Below are positions 6,662 through 9,692 of a stretch of 9,692 nt of DNA, one piece after another. Location of the stretch: the NCBI GenBank assembly GCA_902495525.1, contig CABUXL010000063.1:1-9692 (forward strand), given 5' to 3'. Both the position numbers and the translations under genes were made by a program. Under the pieces are notes generated by a model. That model was given only the letters and a program-made list of their open reading frames with translations. It was not told where the DNA came from and did not search any database. Position 1 is the stretch's first letter. Every line of letters starts with the position of its first letter. Source of the stretch: an uncultured Collinsella sp. (GTDB lineage: Bacteria > Actinomycetota > Coriobacteriia > Coriobacteriales > Coriobacteriaceae).

Positions 6662-7579
6662 CTAGTCAAACACGAGATATAGCTTCGTTGCGTTGCTGCT
6701 GTCTTGGAAGTAGTCATACATATAGCATGCGCGGCACTGCCTTCCTTTGTATTCGGTAAGCTGCTTGTATACCTTATGGCTGCTCGCGTTTATCTCTATG
6801 AGCGGCTCCTTTCCCGCCAAGATCCTAATATGGGGCTTGGCGGATGAACCCTTTGGTGTCGGGATTATCTCGAAGCTCGGTGTAAAGCGGAGATCTCCTA
6901 TTGGTGGTGTTCCGGCGATCCAGTTGCGTTCCGTAACGTCTATCCACACTTCGCTTGAGGTCTCATGGAGCTCGATTCCGGTTCGGTTTTTCCTGATTTC
7001 CGAAATCCTCGCCCTGTATCGTTCCTCATTTATAAGTAGTTCGTTCTCTTCTGAGAAGGGGACGGGCTCGGTTGTTATTTTTTGTCTTTCCCACCACTGC
7101 TTCAGGAGTCGCGGGTCCGCGGTCATGGTGACAAGTTCGGGAATCCCCGCGGAGTACATTCCGATCTTCTTAACTTTGACCTGAACCTTAAATCCGGCTG
7201 CGACCATTTCCTTGAGAAAGCCTAGGCATGACGGCGTGAGCCCAAATGTGCGACCTTTATAGGCAAGAGGCGTGTCCCCAAATGCGCCGCTATCAGTGGT
7301 CGTCCCGGTCGACCTGCTGTGAATAACCGTGTCAAATCCGAGCGGGGCCACATAAAACACCGCTCCTTTTTTGACCCCTTTAAATACGGCGCCGAGATAC
7401 GTGTAAATGACTTTCTCGGTATCGCCGTCGATGTCTATGACGCGCGCGGCGGGGTGCCTGCCATTTCGTGCGGACATGGCGGTAGAGTCGGACACGCCTT
7501 CCGTGGCAGGAGTGCGCGCACTTGTCGACGCTCCATTGCTCGTCAAAATCGCTTTAACTAATGAGCTGAAAAAGCCCAT
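6662..7579 (-). CDS. Unrecognised 305-residue element gene, co-directional with the repressor
   Basis: I do not recognise this family. The N terminus starts with a short amphipathic stretch (MGFFSSLVKAIL) and a Ser/Thr/Ala-rich linker to about residue 45. Residues 57-153 form a compact alpha/beta-looking domain ending KGRTFGLTPSCLGFLKEMV and KVQVKVKKIG. That order faintly recalls HIRAN-type domains, but the match is weak. Residues 155-200 are charged and helical, with two Trp residues (WW at 162-163). Residues 205-305 are mostly beta-like, with CRAC at 282-285. There is no signal peptide or clear membrane segment. AGGAGG lies 5 nt before the start, in the 18-bp gap after the repressor stop, so the two are very likely co-transcribed in the lysogen. 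DNA here is visibly AT-richer than its neighbours, suggesting a separate origin. Confidence 0.8.
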   Translation of the reverse strand: MGFFSSLVKAILTSNGASTSARTPATEGVSDSTAMSARNGRHPAARVIDIDGDTEKVIYTYLGAVFKGVKKGAVFYVAPLGFDTVIHSRSTGTTTDSGAFGDTPLAYKGRTFGLTPSCLGFLKEMVAAGFKVQVKVKKIGMYSAGIPELVTMTADPRLLKQWWERQKITTEPVPFSEENELLINEERYRARISEIRKNRTGIELHETSSEVWIDVTERNWIAGTPPIGDLRFTPSFEIIPTPKGSSAKPHIRILAGKEPLIEINASSHKVYKQLTEYKGRQCRACYMYDYFQDSSNATKLYLVFD

Positions 7580-7597
7580 GGGTACCTCCTGACCTTG

Positions 7598-7987
7598 CTA
7601 CGCGGACCTTACTTGATCCTCTTCCAGCCCTTCGCCTTCAGGCGCTGCAGCCTGAGCTTGGGACAGCTCGGCCTGGTCGCGTGCCGTCTCCAGGATCTTC
7701 GAGCGCCTCTTCTCGGTGCTCTGCCGGTAGCAGTAGAGCAGCTCGCCCTCCTCGGGGTCGAGCTCATCGGCAAACCCTTCATTCAAGCCAGGCGGCCATC
7801 CACAGAGGTCGTTTGGCGTACAACCAAATACCTCGGCTATCACGCAAGCGTCCTCTGCGGTTAGTTTCACTTCACCTCGCTCGATGGATGCATAGCGGCG
7901 TTCTTTCCATCCAAGGGCGCGGGCGGCGTCTGGCTGCTTCTTAAATCCAGCGGCCTCGCGCATCTTCTTTATCGAGAGTTCATACAT
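7598..7987 (-). CDS. CI-like XRE family repressor
   Basis: The 129-residue protein has an N-terminal helix-turn-helix of Cro/CI type (about 1-65). AARALGWKERRYASIERGE at 21-39 covers the turn and recognition helix, and GCTPNDLCGW at 55-64 closes the domain. The C-terminal part (about 76-110) is a charged helix likely to dimerise, followed by a Glu/Ala-rich tail. There is no S24 peptidase domain, so RecA-driven self-cleavage is not expected. It shares the closing motif GCTPNDLxGW with the divergent gene at 8138, marking them as a related CI/Cro-style pair. GGGAG stands about 6 nt before the ATG. It probably represses the divergent early promoter and itself through the sites at 8016-8113. Confidence 0.85.
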   Translation of the reverse strand: MYELSIKKMREAAGFKKQPDAARALGWKERRYASIERGEVKLTAEDACVIAEVFGCTPNDLCGWPPGLNEGFADELDPEEGELLYCYRQSTEKRRSKILETARDQAELSQAQAAAPEGEGLEEDQVRSA

Positions 7988-8011
7988 ATATCTCTCCCTT
8001 CTTCAGATAGA

Positions 8012-8040
8012 AGTCTACGCGAAATGTGTATATCCATCAA
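8012..8040 (-). promoter_or_regulatory. Predicted repressor promoter (minus strand)
   Basis: On the minus strand TTGATG (8035-8040) and TAGACT (8012-8017) are 17 bp apart. Each matches four of six consensus bases, so this is a moderate promoter. It would drive the repressor and the 305-residue gene. The first operator-like site (8016-8030) overlaps its spacer and -10, which fits autoregulation. Confidence 0.45.
8016..8030. promoter_or_regulatory. Operator-like site 1
   Basis: The 15-mer TACGCGAAATGTGTA matches the perfect site at 8067-8081 at 10 of 15 positions. It shares ACGCGAAA with site 3. It overlaps the predicted repressor promoter. Confidence 0.45.
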
Positions 8041-8059
8041 GAAAGTTACTAGAATCATG

Positions 8060-8087
8060 TTGACAATACGTGAATCACGTAGATAAT
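8060..8087 (+). promoter_or_regulatory. Predicted early (Cro-side) promoter
   Basis: A consensus TTGACA (8060-8065) and GATAAT (8082-8087) are separated by 16 bp. The spacer is filled by the perfect operator at 8067-8081, so a bound repressor would directly block polymerase. Transcription would start near 8095 and read the Cro-like gene and the small genes after it. Confidence 0.7.
8067..8081. promoter_or_regulatory. Operator-like site 2, perfect 15-bp palindrome
   Basis: TACGTGAATCACGTA is symmetric around A8074, with two 7-bp half-sites. It occupies the spacer between -35 and -10 of the early promoter, the classic position for a strong operator. Confidence 0.75.
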
Positions 8088-8098
8088 GAGTATCAGCA

Positions 8099-8113
8099 AA
8101 CGCGAAACACGTA
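8099..8113. promoter_or_regulatory. Operator-like site 3
   Basis: AACGCGAAACACGTA matches site 2 at 12 of 15 positions; the right half-site CACGTA is identical. It lies just past the predicted early transcription start and 24 bp before the Cro-like start codon. Confidence 0.6.
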
Positions 8114-8137
8114 GATTTCTAGAACGGAGGTACATGA

Positions 8138-8368
8138 ATGACGGATATCTGCACACGCGTCGCTCATAACCTGCGCGTTGCGATGGCTCACGCCGACATC
8201 AAGACCGCTGAGGAACTTTCCGCGGCATCGGGCGTGTCGGTATACAGCATCCGCAACTATCTGGCCAAGGCCTCGACGCCTTCGCTCGAGAGCCTCGCGG
8301 CGTTGGGGTTGGCCCTCGGCTGCACGCCCAATGACCTGATGGGCTGGAACACGGACGAGGCCGCGTAG
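8138..8368 (+). CDS. Cro-like XRE family regulator
   Basis: This 76-residue protein is essentially one helix-turn-helix domain. AEELSAASGVSVYSIRNYL at about 24-42 forms the turn and recognition helix, and GCTPNDLMGW at about 61-70 is the same closing motif seen in the divergent repressor. Its small size without an extra domain fits a Cro-type protein; an excisionase-like role is also possible. GGAGG (8126-8130) is 7 nt before the ATG. An overlapping out-of-frame ATG at 8134 is less well spaced. It is the first gene of the rightward transcript. Confidence 0.85.
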   Translation: MTDICTRVAHNLRVAMAHADIKTAEELSAASGVSVYSIRNYLAKASTPSLESLAALGLALGCTPNDLMGWNTDEAA

Positions 8369-8382
8369 TGATGGGGGAAGAG

Positions 8383-8595
8383 ATGGAAGACAGGAAGGTG
8401 GCCGAGCTCGTCTTGGAGGGCAGGTGCCCCGAGGCCAAGGAGCTCGCGGAGAAGGCGAGGGAGGCCTCGGAGCACCTGCAGGCGGCCGCCGAGATCCTCG
8501 AGGGGATCTGCGAGGTGGAGCTCGCCTACGAGGTCATCGCGTGCGGTAGCCCGTCCCGCAGTGGGGGCAGCTCATCGATTCCGGACGGAGAGTGA
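8383..8595 (+). CDS. Small charged helical protein
   Basis: The 70-residue product is unrecognised. Residues 1-50 are strongly helical and charged, with heptad-like spacing around AKELAEKAREASEHLQAAAE, and may form a coiled coil. The tail from about 55 is Ser/Gly/Pro-rich. I prefer the ATG at 8383, with GGGGG 5 nt upstream. In-frame starts at 8368 (GTG, overlapping the previous stop) and 8371 (ATG) lack such a signal. The gene is 14 bp from the Cro-like gene and on the same transcript. The odd tail coincides with the antisense zinc-ribbon frame at 8534-8653, so the 3' end may be constrained by the other strand. Confidence 0.6.
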   Translation: MEDRKVAELVLEGRCPEAKELAEKAREASEHLQAAAEILEGICEVELAYEVIACGSPSRSGGSSSIPDGE

Positions 8596-8653
8596 AGCTC
8601 CGGCCGCAGACTTGGCAGCGGTCGCGAAGACCGATGACGAAGGAGGAGAACAT
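8534..8653 (-). CDS. Possible antisense Cys4 zinc-ribbon micropeptide
   Basis: Read on the minus strand from an ATG at 8653, this frame gives 39 residues with CQVC, a 12-residue gap, then CPHCGTGYRTR before the stop at 8534. The CxxC-x12-CxxC layout and the CPHCG context are typical of zinc ribbons, hard to obtain by chance in non-coding DNA. Against it, no good ribosome binding site precedes the ATG. It is also antisense to the end of the 8383 gene and to the ribosome binding site of the 8652 gene. It may be a real nested gene or a relic. Confidence 0.3.
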   Translation of the reverse strand: MFSSFVIGLRDRCQVCGRSFTLRPESMSCPHCGTGYRTR

Positions 8654-8945
8654 GGAGTTTGCCGAGAAGAAGTATCGCAGGGAGCCACTTGCGCTCCCGT
8701 TCAGCATCGAGGCAACTGTCACCTGGATGGACGAAGACTGCTGCAGCCACAGCGTGGGATTCGATTGCTTCGTCGATGCTCGTGAGCATCTAGCTAAAGT
8801 GCTCCGAGAAGGCGCCCTCTTCGGCGAGATAAAGCGCGTCGTGACGATGAACACCTACGACGCGCTCGACCCCGAGATCAGGGGGATTGAGGTCAGGCCG
8901 GCCGCCGGCACGTGGCTCGACTGGCGGGCGGTCGATGCGGAGTGA
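8652..8945 (+). CDS. 97-residue hypothetical element protein
   Basis: I do not recognise the family. The sequence is mixed alpha/beta, with a Phe-rich early part (LPFSIEATVTW at 15-25), CC at 30-31, a helix at about 42-55 (DAREHLAKVL) and a tail rich in Asp and Trp. AGGAGG (8641-8646) is 5 nt before the ATG at 8652 and decides this start over 8592 and 8637. It lies in the rightward early transcript. The next gene starts within its stop codon. Confidence 0.7.
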   Translation: MEFAEKKYRREPLALPFSIEATVTWMDEDCCSHSVGFDCFVDAREHLAKVLREGALFGEIKRVVTMNTYDALDPEIRGIEVRPAAGTWLDWRAVDAE

Positions 8946-9094
8946 CCCGGGCGCTGCTGGCCTCGGCCGTCGTGATGGACGCCGCGGGGTGGCTGTGCAT
9001 CGGCCAGGGCGCCTACGGCCTGGCGCGCTGCTGCTTCGCCGCCGCGCTGCCGTTCATCGCGGCGTGGGTGGTCGGTTCGCTATGGGCGCGCTAG
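8942..9094 (+). CDS. Small membrane protein, translationally coupled
   Basis: The 50-residue protein is mostly hydrophobic, with two likely short membrane helices (about 4-20 and 30-47) and a terminal Arg. It starts at GTG 8942, sharing GTGA with the previous stop, so translation is probably coupled; no separate ribosome binding site is clear. Its stop overlaps the stop of the converging gene at 9091. The role is unknown; small membrane proteins in phage early regions are often involved in exclusion or lysis control. Confidence 0.55.
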   Translation: MTRALLASAVVMDAAGWLCIGQGAYGLARCCFAAALPFIAAWVVGSLWAR

Positions 9095-9555
9095 GCGAGC
9101 CATTCGGAGCGGTGCCCGGCGATCGCCCTGATCACCGCGGGCCTGATGGAGAAGTCGGTCGCGGTGAGCATCGAGCCGACCGGCGGCGTGCCGAAGATGC
9201 CGAGCTCGCACAGCGCGAGGGCGTCGGCATCGAGCGGGGAGAGGCTGACGGAGCCCTCGTCGAGCGCGCGGGACACCAGCTCCTTCCGCCTCCTCGACAT
9301 GCCGAGGAATACGGCGGAGAGGCGTTCGTCCATCCTCCGGCGCTTTGCCCAGGCGCTCCTCGCGCTGACGATGCGCGCGGTCGCGTACCCGAGCATCGCG
9401 GCGGCGCCTGTCAGGAGGAGGCACGAGGCCGGGTGCTCGGCGATCATCCGGCGGGCGTCCTCGGCCATCGCGGCGACCGAGCCGAACCCGACCGCGCCCG
9501 CGATGGTGACCAGCAGGTCGATGTTCTCCTTTGCCGCCCTGAGCGCTCTGTTCAT
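9091..9555 (-). CDS. Two-helix membrane protein, possibly SieB-like superinfection exclusion
   Basis: This 154-residue protein has membrane helices at about 12-30 and 42-64, a basic stretch (AKRRR) at 70-74 and a soluble C-terminal domain at about 84-147. That domain runs through MSRRRKELV, a small beta element, ALCELGIF and FSIRPAVIRAI. Membrane helices followed by a small domain ending in a short-helix/GI(L/F)/F-x-I-x-P pattern recall SieB-type superinfection exclusion proteins, which block infecting phages at the membrane. This is pattern resemblance only. GGAAGGG lies about 8 nt before the ATG. The long plus-strand frame across the same DNA is Arg/Gly-rich and looks like a shadow. Orientation matches the repressor, not the early genes, consistent with expression in the lysogen. 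Confidence 0.65.
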   Translation of the reverse strand: MNRALRAAKENIDLLVTIAGAVGFGSVAAMAEDARRMIAEHPASCLLLTGAAAMLGYATARIVSARSAWAKRRRMDERLSAVFLGMSRRRKELVSRALDEGSVSLSPLDADALALCELGIFGTPPVGSMLTATDFSIRPAVIRAIAGHRSEWLA

Positions 9556-9582
9556 CTTCGATTCCCTTCCAAGGAGGTTCCC

Positions 9583-9651
9583 ATGGGTTTCATTCTCGCA
9601 CTTTCCTTCGCGTTCCTGTTCGGGGTCGGACTCGGCCTCATGCGCCGCTGA
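9583..9651 (+). CDS. 22-residue single-helix membrane micropeptide
   Basis: A consensus AAGGAGG (9571-9577) stands 5 nt before an ATG that opens a 22-residue frame ending in TGA. The peptide is almost all hydrophobic (FILALSFAFLFGVGLGL) and ends in Met-Arg-Arg, so one membrane helix with a positive cytoplasmic end is likely. Its start is 27 bp from the divergent start at 9555. Its promoter must therefore lie within or beyond that gene. No similar peptide is known to me. Confidence 0.5.
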   Translation: MGFILALSFAFLFGVGLGLMRR

Positions 9652-9692
9652 CGGCGGGTCCGCCCCCCTGGGCGCCCCCCGCGGGCCCCCCC
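9652..9692. other. G/C low-complexity window end
   Basis: The last 40 bases are runs of C and G with a small GGCGG/CCGCC hairpin at 9653-9664. No T-run or gene is visible. This may be a low-quality contig edge. Confidence 0.5.

Noticed and set aside
8887..9651. Long plus-strand frame of 254 codons
   Set aside because: It is Arg/Gly/Ala/Asp-rich without domain character and lies antisense to the well-formed membrane protein at 9091-9555. It also covers the micropeptide region in a better-supported frame.
5114..9692. Insertion sequence or transposon
   Set aside because: No transposase or matching terminal inverted repeats were seen; the recombinase is a tyrosine integrase next to a tRNA.

Overview
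The window looks like high-GC Gram-positive gut DNA, most likely Collinsella or a close relative in Coriobacteriia. This is an inference from protein flavour, GC content and compact gene spacing, not from a marker gene. It divides into a chromosomal left part (1 to about 4990) and the left arm of an integrated element (about 5000 to 9692). The element appears to be a prophage or prophage-like element inserted next to a tRNA-Lys gene.

Chromosomal part. After a gene-poor start with a perfect 38-bp palindrome and a good promoter come two plus-strand genes. The first encodes a two-helix membrane-anchored Ala/Asp/Glu-rich protein of unknown role (308-1708). The second encodes a VanZ-family membrane protein (1716-2165) whose stop codon lies inside a strong bidirectional terminator (2151-2197). 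That terminator also faces the converging minus-strand genes: a fructokinase-type ROK sugar kinase (2280-3170) and a class I/II PLP aminotransferase (3312-4493), which are separated by their own terminator. Diverging from the aminotransferase is a tRNA cluster, tRNA-His(GTG) followed by two nearly identical tRNA-Lys(CTT), ending in a UUCG-loop terminator.

Element part. A tyrosine integrase (5114-6352, minus) reads toward the tRNA end. A 309-bp intergenic stretch follows with an unusual set of inverted repeats and a 12-bp direct repeat. Next are an unrecognised, visibly AT-richer 305-residue gene and a CI-like XRE repressor, both minus strand and probably one transcript. A divergent control region separates these from a Cro-like XRE gene. 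It has three related operator-like sites, one a perfect 15-bp palindrome filling the spacer of a near-consensus promoter. Beyond the Cro-like gene lie small early genes: a charged helical protein, a 97-residue protein and a 50-residue membrane protein. A converging minus-strand gene encodes a two-helix protein whose C-terminal pattern suggests the SieB superinfection-exclusion family. A 22-residue membrane micropeptide with an excellent ribosome binding site comes last. The window ends in G/C-rich low complexity before any right attachment site appears.

How it fits together. Integrase, CI/Cro-like switch and exclusion-type membrane protein form a lysogeny module. The 305-residue gene sits directly behind the repressor and so should be expressed in the lysogen, which makes it the best candidate for an undescribed lysogen-expressed function. 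Other points worth a second look are the inverted-repeat array, a possible antisense RNA over the integrase leader, and a short antisense Cys4 zinc-ribbon reading frame at 8534-8653.
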